From: Granulosicoccus sp045110475
GTDB taxonomy: Bacteria > Pseudomonadota > Gammaproteobacteria > Granulosicoccales > Granulosicoccaceae
Direction of reading: 5' to 3'
Assembly: GCA_045110475.1 (NCBI GenBank)
Contig: JBGCGC010000133.1
Location: 62,001 to 126,000, forward strand
Length of the DNA: 64,000 nucleotides
The notes below the pieces were generated by a model. That model made no database searches. It worked only from the letters and a program-made list of their open reading frames with translations, and was not told where the DNA came from. A program made the position numbers and the translations under genes. Shown piece after piece: positions 43,633-52,761 of the stretch (position 1 is the stretch's first letter; each line of letters starts with the position of its first letter).

Positions 43633-44409
43633 TTATTCGGGTACCGAGTCTCGCACGGTTTTGCCTGTGAACATATAGCCAGCACCTCGTACCGTCTTTA
43701 TCCACTCAGAACCATCATTGCGTTCGATCTTCTTGCGCAGTTGCGCGACATGATTGTCGATGATCCGATCACTGGGATGGCAACTTTTGCCAGTGAGTCT
43801 TTCCATCAAGTGCTCTCGGGACAGAACTCTCTGCGGGCTGTTGACAAAAATATCCAGCAAGTCATATTCCGTGGTGGTCAGATTGATCAACTCGCCATCG
43901 GCATTGCGCAATTCTCTGGCGGCTGTATTGACCGACCAGTCACCAAATCGAATCAGTTCCAACGGCGCTTCTTCTACGAGTGTGCTGCGTGTGCTCGTCA
44001 GAGGCGTTGACTCGGCTTTCAACGAATCCGCTGGTCTGGCTCTGGAGCGGCGCAGCACCGAGCGAACCCTTGCAATCAGTTCTCTAATTAAAAATGGTTT
44101 GGTAATGTAATCGTCGGCACCAAGCTCCAGACCAACCACCGTGTCAATCAGATCAACACGGCCTGTTACAAGAATGATAGGGACTTCGCTGAGTTTGCGA
44201 ATATCTCTGACAAGGTCCAGCCCATTCTCCCGTTCCAGCATAACGTCCATCGTGATCAGGTCGATGGGTGCGTTTTTCAGCTTGGCATACAGCTCATCGC
44301 TGCTGTCAGCTTCATGCACGACAAAGCTCTCAGCTTCCAGTGAGGTTCTCAACAGCTCACGTATTCTGGCGTCGTCGTCAACGACTAATATGTTATCGAC
44401 ACTACTCAC
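43633..44409 (-). CDS. OmpR-family response regulator
   Basis: A 258-residue regulator with an N-terminal receiver domain (VVDDDARIREL, phospho-Asp in ITMDVMLERENG, Lys in YITKPF) and a C-terminal winged-helix DNA-binding domain (LTTTEYDLLDIFVNSPQRVLSREHLMERL and IKTVRGAGYMF). It is divergent from the two-gene operon with the membrane wHTH-like protein and degenerate kinase. Repeats of AATGTAAC between them may be its operator. No normal kinase gene lies beside it. Confidence 0.92.
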   Translation of the reverse strand: MSSVDNILVVDDDARIRELLRTSLEAESFVVHEADSSDELYAKLKNAPIDLITMDVMLERENGLDLVRDIRKLSEVPIILVTGRVDLIDTVVGLELGADDYITKPFLIRELIARVRSVLRRSRARPADSLKAESTPLTSTRSTLVEEAPLELIRFGDWSVNTAARELRNADGELINLTTTEYDLLDIFVNSPQRVLSREHLMERLTGKSCHPSDRIIDNHVAQLRKKIERNDGSEWIKTVRGAGYMFTGKTVRDSVPE

Positions 44410-44564
44410 AGCTCGATTGCACCTGTAAACGCTGGATTGCCTGTTGCCGTCAATTCAATGACATTGAGTTTCAAGGATTGCTGAGCACCGTCCTGCCGCC
44501 CCATTCTGATCATCAAAATATGATAACCAATAGCTATGGAGCAGAGCATCATCGATTCACGCAA

Positions 44565-44710
44565 AATGTAACAGTTGTGTTTTGAAGATACCGTACTTTC
44601 GTTATTGAATTGTGTCTTCTGGTGAATTCGCATACGCATTCAGGTTAATTCCATACAATCGACCACGTACTCTGGATAGTGACGTTACATTCAACTTGCA
44701 TAATGTAACG
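44565..44710. promoter_or_regulatory. AATGTAAC repeats in the divergent regulator region
   Basis: An inverted repeat has arms CGTTACATT (44683-44691) and AATGTAACG (44702-44710) with a 10-bp spacer. A third AATGTAAC copy lies at 44565-44572. They lie in the 395-bp gap between the OmpR-type gene and the divergent operon. Candidate operator of the OmpR-type protein; the ORF starting at 44712 would begin 2 bp after it, so later starts are more likely. Nothing else is recognised in the gap. Confidence 0.5.
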
Positions 44711-44804
44711 CATGTGGAACTTGCCGGGTGGTGTGCATGGTGTCGAGGTGCCTGACAGACCGGCGAGAAACCAAGTCATGAATTACAACATGTGCAGGGT
44801 AACT

Positions 44805-46037
44805 ATGGATACGTCAGAAAACGCTTCACGAATCGCTGAAACGGATAGATTGGTTGTTGAGGCGGAGCTTTCACGATTGTTGAACGAGAAAAAGTTTGCG
44901 GGTGCACCGCAGATGTCTTCGTTTCTCAAATATATCGTTGTTCAGACGCTAGAGGGCAATGGCGACAGAATCAAGGCCTACACAGTGGGGGTTGATGCAT
45001 TGGGAAAACCTCACACTTTTGATGCACAGAGCGACCCATCGGTGCGCGTGCTTGCACTGCGTTTGCGTAAGACTTTGGCAGCGCTTTACGAAGAAGGTGG
45101 CGAGCGACACGCCCAGATCGTCTTGAAGGTTGGTTCTTATGTGCCAGAATTTCTCAAGGCAGACAGTGTCGCTGCGGGTAATGCGATAAAGACGCCTGCG
45201 ACCCTGACATCCGCCACGCACGAGAGTTCTGCAATAAGCGAGACAATTGCTGCCTCCACCGCGGCTTGCGTACAGCCACAACTTGACCTGAATGTTGGCA
45301 ATGCTTCTCAGCTGCAAGTCAGCGCGGTGACCCGTATAGCAGGCAGCTCCGATCATGGCGCTTTTAACGCAGCTAATAGCCGGACAGTACGGCACTTGAT
45401 GGACGATCCACGTCGTATCATGCTGGTGTCAGCACTTTTTGTTTTCTTTTGTATCTGGCTGATGAGTAGCGATAACAATTCCGCCTACCTGCAAAAGTTG
45501 TCGGCTGGTGTGCCATTGCCCATGACAAGCGCAAGTGCAAGCTTCGAGAACGATGGTCGTTCATTTCTACCTGTAACAAGCGATATTCCTACGCTATATC
45601 TGATTGATGATGAGGCTCAATCAAAACGGTTGCGGCAAGTATCAGTACTCATGGGCTCATCTGTGGTTCAGAGCGGTAGCCTTAACGTGGTTAGAGTGTC
45701 CCCTGAGAAAGTACCTGCACTCTCTTCACCGGGTGAGTACCACATGGTGTTAAACGAGGTAGTGGTTGAAGATCGCGCAAGAATCGATGCGCAAATTCTG
45801 CAACTTCAGTCTGGCGTCGTCGTGTCCAGCACCACCATGTTGTTCGATAATCAATCATCTGGTTTTTCAACGAACGAGCTGAAACAGGTTGAGGGTTTGG
45901 CCAGGCAGATATCAGACGTTGCAGGGTCGTTGTATACGAACTTTTGCGTTACCCAGGACAGTGCTTTGCCATCGGGCTGTACCGTTCACAAGGATGGGGA
46001 TCCAACGGTTGTTGCCAGTAAATCCGGAGCGGTATAA
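44805..46037 (+). CDS. Membrane protein with N-terminal winged-helix-like domain, function unknown
   Basis: A protein of about 410 residues. The N-terminal 100 residues (KKFAGAPQMSSFLKYIV, YTVGVDALGKPHTFDAQSDPSVRVLALRLRKTL, GSYVPEF) match a domain often fused to adenylate cyclase or TPR proteins in proteobacteria. A Ser/Thr/Ala-rich linker leads to one membrane helix (ALFVFFCIWLMS, about 205-223) and a C-terminal domain of about 185 residues, presumably periplasmic, of unknown fold. No cyclase domain is present. Starts at 44712 and 44778 are also in frame; I preferred 44805, which has AGGG 6 bases upstream. It is in an operon with the next gene. Confidence 0.7.
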   Translation: MDTSENASRIAETDRLVVEAELSRLLNEKKFAGAPQMSSFLKYIVVQTLEGNGDRIKAYTVGVDALGKPHTFDAQSDPSVRVLALRLRKTLAALYEEGGERHAQIVLKVGSYVPEFLKADSVAAGNAIKTPATLTSATHESSAISETIAASTAACVQPQLDLNVGNASQLQVSAVTRIAGSSDHGAFNAANSRTVRHLMDDPRRIMLVSALFVFFCIWLMSSDNNSAYLQKLSAGVPLPMTSASASFENDGRSFLPVTSDIPTLYLIDDEAQSKRLRQVSVLMGSSVVQSGSLNVVRVSPEKVPALSSPGEYHMVLNEVVVEDRARIDAQILQLQSGVVVSSTTMLFDNQSSGFSTNELKQVEGLARQISDVAGSLYTNFCVTQDSALPSGCTVHKDGDPTVVASKSGAV

Positions 46038-46043
46038 CCAGTG

Positions 46044-47039
46044 ATGGAACGCTTGATTGATGGAGCTGGAACCCATCGTTCAGCTCGATATCTGAATATC
46101 GCACTTGCGATAACCGTTACGATTCAGATCGGCCTTTACCTCAACAGAACGGGTGGACAGGATTTTCTGAATCTGGGTCCTGTGGTTGTGGAGGTCCTGT
46201 ATCTTGTGTCATTGCTCCTGCTGGTCGTTGTTGTATTTTACCGATACATTCTGAGTAGCAGGATCACCCGGCAGGCTGAACTCGTACAGGATCAGACAGA
46301 CGCCATGATCAACATGTTTACCGGTGTCAAGCACCAACTTAATAACGATATGCAAGTGGTGTTGGGCAACGCAGAGCTGGCAGAAATTCTGGTTCAAAAC
46401 GGCGGTGATCTAGACCGGCCAGTACACAACATTAGCGCCGCAGCCACCAATGCTGTGCAACGAATCGAACAGCTGTCGGTATTTGGTAGCACAGGAAATA
46501 CAGTAACCAGACCGGTCGATCTCAATGCCATGTTTCGGGAGAGCATGGCCAAGCTGGCTGATGAGCTACCTGCTGATGTCTCATTGCGCATGGATCTTGA
46601 GCATCTGTCTACTCAGGTCGAGGCCAATCGCTATTTGCTGAGTTTAAGCCTTGTTCATCTGGTGCGTCTGGCTGCGACTAGCATGCGTTACGGCGGGCAG
46701 ATTGTCATACAGACATCTGAGTACGGCGAGCTTGATCAAGAGGCAAGCACTCCGATAGTTGCCCGTATGCATATTGTTAGAGCGGCTTCGGAGCGGACGG
46801 ACAAGATGGAACTCAAGCCGAGCATGTATGGTAGTGGTAGTAACAATCTGTTGTCAGAGGATATAGATCAATTTCAGCGAGCGCTCAGAACAACCAAAGC
46901 GTTGGTTGAAAGGTCTGGCGCAAGAGATGTCAATCTGTCTCGGCGTGGCGATGAGTCATTGTTCAGCATGGGGTTTGCGATTGAGACTCAATCAAAGCCG
47001 CTGCCTGCCAGTCTTGTCGTATCACAATCATTCAGCTAA
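46044..47039 (+). CDS. Membrane histidine-kinase-like protein with degenerate ATPase domain
   Basis: A 331-residue protein with two membrane helices (about 17-33 and 47-68), then an H-box VKHQLNNDMQVVLGNAELAEIL (His about 97) as in HxLNN-type kinases. The following region should hold the ATP-binding N-box, but the sequence LVHLVRLAATSMRYGGQIVIQT lacks the conserved Asn, and no DxGxG or GLGL box is obvious. It may be a phosphotransfer or pseudokinase partner. It starts 6 bp after the previous gene. Confidence 0.7.
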   Translation: MERLIDGAGTHRSARYLNIALAITVTIQIGLYLNRTGGQDFLNLGPVVVEVLYLVSLLLLVVVVFYRYILSSRITRQAELVQDQTDAMINMFTGVKHQLNNDMQVVLGNAELAEILVQNGGDLDRPVHNISAAATNAVQRIEQLSVFGSTGNTVTRPVDLNAMFRESMAKLADELPADVSLRMDLEHLSTQVEANRYLLSLSLVHLVRLAATSMRYGGQIVIQTSEYGELDQEASTPIVARMHIVRAASERTDKMELKPSMYGSGSNNLLSEDIDQFQRALRTTKALVERSGARDVNLSRRGDESLFSMGFAIETQSKPLPASLVVSQSFS

Positions 47040-47078
47040 ATCGGGGTATTGGCGATACCTGTGGTCCGTGTGCAACCA

Positions 47079-48224
47079 TCAATCAGCCATGACGTGGATA
47101 CCTTGCTGCATGACGCTTACGACGAGTTCGCTACCGTTTCCAATGGCGTTTTCCAACGCTGTGTGCAAGGGTATCTTGAATCGAAGTGACTTGGGAACAT
47201 GCTCGAGATGCAAGCGAATCAAAAGCTCGTCCCCCAGAATGACAGATTCATTAACTGTGCCTTCAAGTGTCGATTTGTCATCATCGTCAACAAATGAATC
47301 CCGTTTTTGACTCTGGAGTTTCGCCTGTATCTGGATTGCCGAAGGTGCTATTAACAGGCTTACATTATCGCCCAAACCAACGCCAGTTAACGAAGGGCCT
47401 CTAAGCGGATCTGCTTCGCCGATTTTGTAAAGTGTATGATCGTTTCTAGTTCCTGCGATAGTGGCATTGAAAATATTTTGATGCCCCACCAGGCGTGCAA
47501 TATTTCTTGAAGCAGGACGATTGATCACCTGTGCGACCGGGCCTTGTTGAAGACTTGTGCCGCGATGCATCAGACATAGTGAATCGGCGAGTAGTTGTAC
47601 CTCGGCAAGATCATGGGTAACCAGAACGATGGGTAACTCCAGAGACTGGCGTAGTGCGGCTAGTTCGCGGTACAGCTTTCTGCGAGTTTGCTGGTCGACC
47701 GCCGAGAAGGGTTCATCGAGCAGCAGCACTTTGGGCTCTCTGGCCAGTGCGCGAGCTATAGCGACACGTTGCTTTTGTCCGCCAGACAAGGTGGAAGGCA
47801 TTCGGTGTTCCAGCCCTGTCATGTTGGTTCTTTCGAGTAGCGCCTTTGCCTTGCATTTACGCAGCTTACGAGAAGGTCCCGGTGTTGCAAGCATGACATT
47901 GTCCAGTGCGCTCTTGTGTGGAAACAAGGCGTATTCCTGGAATACCATACCCACCTTGCGTTGTTGCGTCTTCATGTGTATGCAGGTTTGAGAGTCCTCC
48001 CAGAGTTCGCCACAACAACGTACGCGCGCATGGTCGGCGCGATTAAGCCCGGCGATACTGCGCAACACCGTGCTTTTCCCGCTGCCAGATGGACCAACCA
48101 GAGCCAACAACTCGCCGGGTGCGCAATGCAGTGTCACATTGATGCTAATGGGCGTTTGCTGTCTGATGGCAACTTCAAGCCCATTGCCGCCTGAGCCGGA
48201 ACCGGGGTTGGTTAAGCTAACCAT
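47079..48224 (-). CDS. modC: ModC, molybdate ABC transporter ATPase
   Basis: A 381-residue ATPase. It has Walker A GPSGSGKST (about 40-48), signature LSGGQKQR, Walker B LLLDEPFSAVD, and a C-terminal MOP/TOBE region (about 290-375) typical of ModC. It overlaps modB by one base. With ModA and ModB it imports molybdate, used in Mo-enzymes. Confidence 0.9.
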   Translation of the reverse strand: MVSLTNPGSGSGGNGLEVAIRQQTPISINVTLHCAPGELLALVGPSGSGKSTVLRSIAGLNRADHARVRCCGELWEDSQTCIHMKTQQRKVGMVFQEYALFPHKSALDNVMLATPGPSRKLRKCKAKALLERTNMTGLEHRMPSTLSGGQKQRVAIARALAREPKVLLLDEPFSAVDQQTRRKLYRELAALRQSLELPIVLVTHDLAEVQLLADSLCLMHRGTSLQQGPVAQVINRPASRNIARLVGHQNIFNATIAGTRNDHTLYKIGEADPLRGPSLTGVGLGDNVSLLIAPSAIQIQAKLQSQKRDSFVDDDDKSTLEGTVNESVILGDELLIRLHLEHVPKSLRFKIPLHTALENAIGNGSELVVSVMQQGIHVMAD

Positions 48225-48901
48225 CAGCGCTGGACGGCTTTTATCTGGCTATCCTGGCGAGCTCCGGGATTGGAACGTACGATTGCCAGAGCCAGGAGTG
48301 AGAATGCCAACAGCGCGAGACTGTAAAATCCTGCTGTCCTCATATCAAAGCTCTGCACGCTATCGTATATAGCAATGGAGATCGTGCGAGTACTGCCCTC
48401 GATATTGCCACCGACCATGAGTACCACCCCAAATTCACCCAGCGTGTGTGCAAAGACCAGTGTAGTGCTCGCAAGAATACCTTGCCAGGTCAGTGGCAAT
48501 TCTACGTGCCACCAGGTCTTGAGTGGCGAGAGTCCACTGACCCAGGCAGCATCACGCAACTGTTGTGGCAGATTACTGAAAGCGACCTGAACAGGTTGTA
48601 TGGCAAAAGGCAGATTAACAATGACGGATGCAATGACAAGTCCTGGAAACGTAAATACCAGTGGTTGTCCGAGCAGTTGGGTGATGAGATTGCCGCTGAT
48701 GCTCTGTGGACTGAATATGATCAGCAAGTAGTATCCTATAACAGTGGGAGGGAGAACCAAGGGCAACATAATGAGAGACTCTATCCACGCTTTACCACGA
48801 ACCTTGGTTGACGCAAGCCATCTCCCGGTAAACAGACCGATTGGCACGAGCAACAGGGTTGTCCACAATGCCAGTTTTAATGATACGTACAAAGTGCTCA
48901 T
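48224..48901 (-). CDS. modB: ModB, molybdate ABC transporter permease
   Basis: A 225-residue permease with five to six membrane helices. It has LPLVLPPTVIGYYLL and the EAA loop region AWVSGLSPLKTWWHVELPLTWQGI in parts, with THLGEFG-like HTLGEFGVVLMVGGNIEG typical of ModB. It lies 6 bp after modA. Confidence 0.92.
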   Translation of the reverse strand: MSTLYVSLKLALWTTLLLVPIGLFTGRWLASTKVRGKAWIESLIMLPLVLPPTVIGYYLLIIFSPQSISGNLITQLLGQPLVFTFPGLVIASVIVNLPFAIQPVQVAFSNLPQQLRDAAWVSGLSPLKTWWHVELPLTWQGILASTTLVFAHTLGEFGVVLMVGGNIEGSTRTISIAIYDSVQSFDMRTAGFYSLALLAFSLLALAIVRSNPGARQDSQIKAVQR

Positions 48902-48907
48902 GGACGA

Positions 48908-49684
48908 TTACTGAACGCTGACCCGCAGTCCTGAGTCTTCGAGTAGATTGCGAGCGTCTTCGCCCATCAACCAGTGAGCAAAGTTATCTGCCGACGCACC
49001 GGCGGTTTGAAGGATGGCAAGGACATGCTCAATGGGTTGATAACTTTCTGGTGGTAATTTCACTGATGCGAATCCTACGCTTTGCCCTGCCAGGAGTACG
49101 GTGGGCACCACGGCAGCTGCCACTACCCCGGATTTGACAAATTGCATTGTCTGAGAGGCGTTTTCAGCGCTTAGCAATTGTCCCGCAGCCATCGGCCAGA
49201 TGCGCGCGAACATCAACGCCTCGCGCGCCGCTTTTCCGTAGGGCGCGTGAATCGGATTGGGTATGGCAATTCTCAGCCCATCGGATTCTGCGTCCTTCAG
49301 GATAGTTTCTGCCAGAGAATCGTTAGAGAGTGAACCGGTCAATACGCTGGATTTCGGCACCACCACACTCAGTTCTCCGTGGGCGAAGATCTGCGGCGCT
49401 TCGCGGAGCATGCCCGACGGAAGTCTTTTCACACTGGCAAGATCTGCCGAAAGAAAAATGTGGAACGGGGCACCGTTTAGAATTTGCGTACTGAGCAACC
49501 CTGAGGATCCAAAACTGACTCTCGGTGCGGGTGCTCCAGAGTGGTCTGTGTAGGATTGCATCAGTGCTGGCCACAGGCCGCGCAGGCTTGATGCTGCAGC
49601 GACCACTAGCCCCGATTCGGCGCGAACCGGCGCATTCGCACACAGGACGAACAATACTAATACAATGAATTGTTGAATCCGCAT
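48908..49684 (-). CDS. modA: ModA, molybdate-binding periplasmic protein
   Basis: A 258-residue solute-binding protein with a signal peptide (about 1-22, ending VRAES). The ligand-binding start VVAAASSLRGLWPAL and FGSSGLLSTQILNGAPFHIFLSAD match ModA. It is divergent from dgkA and the first gene of modABC. I see no clear ModE operator in the 53-bp gap. Confidence 0.92.
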   Translation of the reverse strand: MRIQQFIVLVLFVLCANAPVRAESGLVVAAASSLRGLWPALMQSYTDHSGAPAPRVSFGSSGLLSTQILNGAPFHIFLSADLASVKRLPSGMLREAPQIFAHGELSVVVPKSSVLTGSLSNDSLAETILKDAESDGLRIAIPNPIHAPYGKAAREALMFARIWPMAAGQLLSAENASQTMQFVKSGVVAAAVVPTVLLAGQSVGFASVKLPPESYQPIEHVLAILQTAGASADNFAHWLMGEDARNLLEDSGLRVSVQ

Positions 49685-49737
49685 CAGCTGAAGTACCTGA
49701 TGCCAGTTTGTTTCTGCCCCTGGACTATTATCATCAC

Positions 49738-50121
49738 ATGCAAAAAAACACTGGTCTGAAACGTATCCGATTGGCAGGAGTTTACGCGTTTAATGGCATA
49801 GTCGCAGCTTATCGACATGAAGCGGCTTTCCGGCAGGAGCTGCTTCTGGCTTTGTTCTGTGTGCCTGCTGCATTGATACTGGATGTCTCTCGTAGCGAAC
49901 GCGTTCTGCTGATCTTGGTGGTTGGGATAGTGCTGGTGGCGGAGTTGATCAACAGCGCGGTGGAAGCCGTTGTTGATCGCATTGGTTCTGAGCATCACGA
50001 GCTCTCCGGACGGGCAAAGGACATGGGCTCGGGGGCGGTTCTTGTCAGTTTGCTGCTGTGGGCCTACGTGTGGCTCGACATCGTTGTGTTTGGCGTGTGG
50101 CTTGGCAGCAGCACGGCCTGA
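49738..50121 (+). CDS. dgkA: DgkA, diacylglycerol/undecaprenol kinase
   Basis: A 127-residue membrane kinase with three helices. The family signature is VAELINSAVEAVVDRIG, followed by AKDMGSGAVL. It begins with a conserved Arg/His segment (YRHEAAFRQEL). I chose ATG 49738; an upstream ATG at 49708 would add ten residues and overlap the modA promoter. Likely role is lipid phosphate recycling. It is probably cotranscribed with tupB, 24 bp on. Confidence 0.92.
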   Translation: MQKNTGLKRIRLAGVYAFNGIVAAYRHEAAFRQELLLALFCVPAALILDVSRSERVLLILVVGIVLVAELINSAVEAVVDRIGSEHHELSGRAKDMGSGAVLVSLLLWAYVWLDIVVFGVWLGSSTA

Positions 50122-50145
50122 TTTCATTGCTTGCGGGGCGCAGAC

Positions 50146-50862
50146 GTGCAAAGTTTCGGTGATGCTGTTGTAGAGGCGCTAAACCTTATCCGGGAATTTG
50201 ATGGTGCACTGCGCGAAATAATCCTGCTGTCACTGCAGGTGAGTGTTTCAGCGGTTTTCGTCGCTGCGCTCATCGGTTTGCCATTGGGTGCCTGGCTGGC
50301 TGTCACTCACTCAAGGTTTCGTGCCTTGATTGTGGTGGTTGTCAGCACGTTTATGGGGCTACCACCTGTCGTGGTCGGACTGGTGGTGTATCTTCTGCTG
50401 TCCAATGCAGGTGCTTTAGGACCATTGCAGTTGTTGTACACGCCAACGGCGATGATTATCGCGCAGAGCATACTTATCACACCCATACTCACGGCACTAA
50501 CCCGGGAAACATTGTCGGGATTGAATGAAAATTACCATGATCAGCTGACCTTGCTGGGTGTGAGCACACGAGCTCGGCTTCTGACGCTTTTATGGGAAGG
50601 CAGGCATGGTCTTCTCACCGCCATACTTGCAGGTTTCGGGCGAGCCATTGCAGAGGTGGGTGCAGTGATTATTGTTGGTGGGAATATCAATCATGTCACG
50701 CGGGTCATGACGACCACCATTGCTCTGGAAACCTCCAGAGGCAATCTAGCATTGGCTCTCGGCCTGGGTATCGTGCTTGTCAGCATAGCCTTGCTGGTCA
50801 ATTTTCTGGTTCTGTTACTGGGTGCGTCCATGCAGCGACAAACCTCGCTGTACCGAGCCTGA
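50146..50862 (+). CDS. tupB: TupB, tungstate ABC transporter permease
   Basis: A 238-residue permease. It has five to six membrane helices, the N-terminal ILLSLQVSVSAVFVAALIGLPLGAWLA in parts, TFMGLPPVVVGLVVYLLLS, and GFGRAIAEVGAVIIVGGNINHVTRVMTTTIALE in parts, which is characteristic of TupB/WtpB-like tungstate permeases. I chose GTG 50146, which has GGGG 7 bases upstream, over TTG 50131. No tupA is present. Confidence 0.85.
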   Translation: MQSFGDAVVEALNLIREFDGALREIILLSLQVSVSAVFVAALIGLPLGAWLAVTHSRFRALIVVVVSTFMGLPPVVVGLVVYLLLSNAGALGPLQLLYTPTAMIIAQSILITPILTALTRETLSGLNENYHDQLTLLGVSTRARLLTLLWEGRHGLLTAILAGFGRAIAEVGAVIIVGGNINHVTRVMTTTIALETSRGNLALALGLGIVLVSIALLVNFLVLLLGASMQRQTSLYRA

Positions 50863-50863
50863 C

Positions 50864-51625
50864 ATGCTGAGTCGTCTTGATAGCAACGGGCCCTCAACTG
50901 GCGTCTGTCCGGTAACGGCAAACGCTGTGCGCTTGTCACGAGGTGGCAGATTGCTTCTGAACATTCCGGAAATTTCGTTTGGTCATGAGCCTGCATCACC
51001 TCGTTGTACTCTGGTTGTGGGTCCTAATGGTGCGGGTAAGTCCGTGCTCGTGCGCATTGTCTGTCACCTTTTACAGCCCGACAGCGGCTATGTCCGCTGG
51101 GCCGGTGACAGACCATCAGCCGTAAATCGTCATCGTGTTGGCCTGATGTTGCAAAAACCGGTTCTGTTGCGTCGCAGCGCGCAGGCTAATCTTGTGTATG
51201 CCTTGCGTCAGGCAGGCCATGATCGGTCCAACAGTCAGCATTTGAGCCTATCGGCAATGGAGGCGGCCGGGCTGGCAGATATTGCCCGCGTGCCAGCGCA
51301 CGGTCTGTCCGGTGGAGAGCAACAACGGCTCGCGCTGGTCAGGGCACTATTGCTCAAGCCAGATATTCTTTTTCTTGATGAGCCTACTGCGAATGTCGAT
51401 CCATCATCCACGCTTGTCATCGAACAGCAGCTTGGCGAGGCGATTCGGAAAGGGCTCCATGTGGTTATGGTCAGTCACGATCAGGGACAGGTAAAACGGT
51501 TGGCGGATGAGGTTGTGTTGATGCACAAAGGGCAGGTGGTAGAGCGTGCCACCCGGCAACGGTTTTTTGATCAACCGCGCAACGTGCTCACACAACGTTG
51601 GATTACAGGAGAATTGCTGGTTTAG
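50864..51625 (+). CDS. tupC: TupC, tungstate ABC transporter ATPase
   Basis: A 253-residue ATPase. It has Walker A GPNGAGKSV (about 54-62), signature LSGGEQQRLALVRALL, Walker B ILFLDEPTANVD and switch VSHDQGQ. It starts 1 bp after tupB. Assignment as tungstate transport rests on the TupB neighbour. Confidence 0.85.
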   Translation: MLSRLDSNGPSTGVCPVTANAVRLSRGGRLLLNIPEISFGHEPASPRCTLVVGPNGAGKSVLVRIVCHLLQPDSGYVRWAGDRPSAVNRHRVGLMLQKPVLLRRSAQANLVYALRQAGHDRSNSQHLSLSAMEAAGLADIARVPAHGLSGGEQQRLALVRALLLKPDILFLDEPTANVDPSSTLVIEQQLGEAIRKGLHVVMVSHDQGQVKRLADEVVLMHKGQVVERATRQRFFDQPRNVLTQRWITGELLV

Positions 51626-51675
51626 GGTGGTGTAATATCACAAGCTGGCAGGTTCACGATGACAGGATTAACGAC

Positions 51676-52671
51676 ATGGCCGGTGACTTTGGAACACGGT
51701 TCTTACCGCAGATGGCTATCAGTCACTACGCGAACGGGTGGTCACCGGAGGAGATGGTGGCCAGTGATAGTCTGACTGTGCATCCCGGTGCACACGTTCT
51801 GCACTATGCAAGCACATGTTTTGAAGGGTTGAAGGCCTTCCAGCAGGCGGACGGTAGTGTGGCTATATTTCGTATGGATCAGAATATCGCGCGCTTCGAT
51901 CAAAGCAGCAAGCTACTGTGCTTGCCTGATCTCGATACCGATCAGATCAAGCGCATGATTGTGGACAGCGTTGCAAAATACAGAAGCGAGGTTCCGGCAT
52001 CGCCTGCCTCCTTGTACATAAGACCGACACATATCGGTACAGAACCTGCCATCGGCAAGGCTGCGGCGGCAACCGATACGTCAAGTGTATTCATCCTGTT
52101 GTCGCCGGTGGGTGACTACTTCGACGGCGACGAACCCAGCCTGCGATTGCTCCTCGATGAGCAGGGCGTTCGATGTGGCCCGGATCATGGCATGGTTAAG
52201 GGCGGTGGCAACTACGCCAGTGCGCTCAAACACATACAAGGAGCTGCAGCGCAATACGGTGCAAATCAGGTGCTTTTCTGCCCTGGCGGTGATGTTCAGG
52301 AGACCGGCGCTGCCAACTTTATTCTGGTTGACGGAGACGAAATCATCACCAAATCTCTCGACAATTCGTTCTTGCATGGCGTTACACGCGCATCGTTACT
52401 AACGCTGGCACGTGATAAAGGACTGAACGTGCAAGAGCGACAACTGACCGTCGATGAGTTGCTCGAACGTGCAGCAAGGCCAGGTTGCGAAGCAGGCCTG
52501 ACGGGAACGGCAGCGGTGGTCGCATCTGTCGGCACGCTAATTCATGACGGGCAGGAGCACCCGGTTGGTGATGGGTTGCCCGGTCCACGCATTCGCCAGA
52601 TGCGCGATGAGCTTAACGCCATACAGTGGGGTGAAAGCGAAGACAAATATCACTGGCTTACTAAGGTTTAA
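51676..52671 (+). CDS. ilvE: Branched-chain amino acid aminotransferase
   Basis: A 331-residue fold type IV PLP enzyme that interconverts Leu, Ile and Val with their 2-oxo acids. PLP-binding Lys is in GMVKGGGNYASALK, with ASTCFEGLKAF, LYIRPTHIGTE and QETGAANFILVDGD. I chose ATG 51676; an in-frame upstream ATG-like start overlaps tupC. It has no obvious operon partner. Confidence 0.92.
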   Translation: MAGDFGTRFLPQMAISHYANGWSPEEMVASDSLTVHPGAHVLHYASTCFEGLKAFQQADGSVAIFRMDQNIARFDQSSKLLCLPDLDTDQIKRMIVDSVAKYRSEVPASPASLYIRPTHIGTEPAIGKAAAATDTSSVFILLSPVGDYFDGDEPSLRLLLDEQGVRCGPDHGMVKGGGNYASALKHIQGAAAQYGANQVLFCPGGDVQETGAANFILVDGDEIITKSLDNSFLHGVTRASLLTLARDKGLNVQERQLTVDELLERAARPGCEAGLTGTAAVVASVGTLIHDGQEHPVGDGLPGPRIRQMRDELNAIQWGESEDKYHWLTKV

Positions 52672-52761
52672 AAACAGCGTGAGCCTGTGTATCAGCACTT
52701 ATGCTTTGAGACTTACCCGGGTTGTGGTGCAGCGGTCTTATCGCTGGTGTAAACTGCGCCG

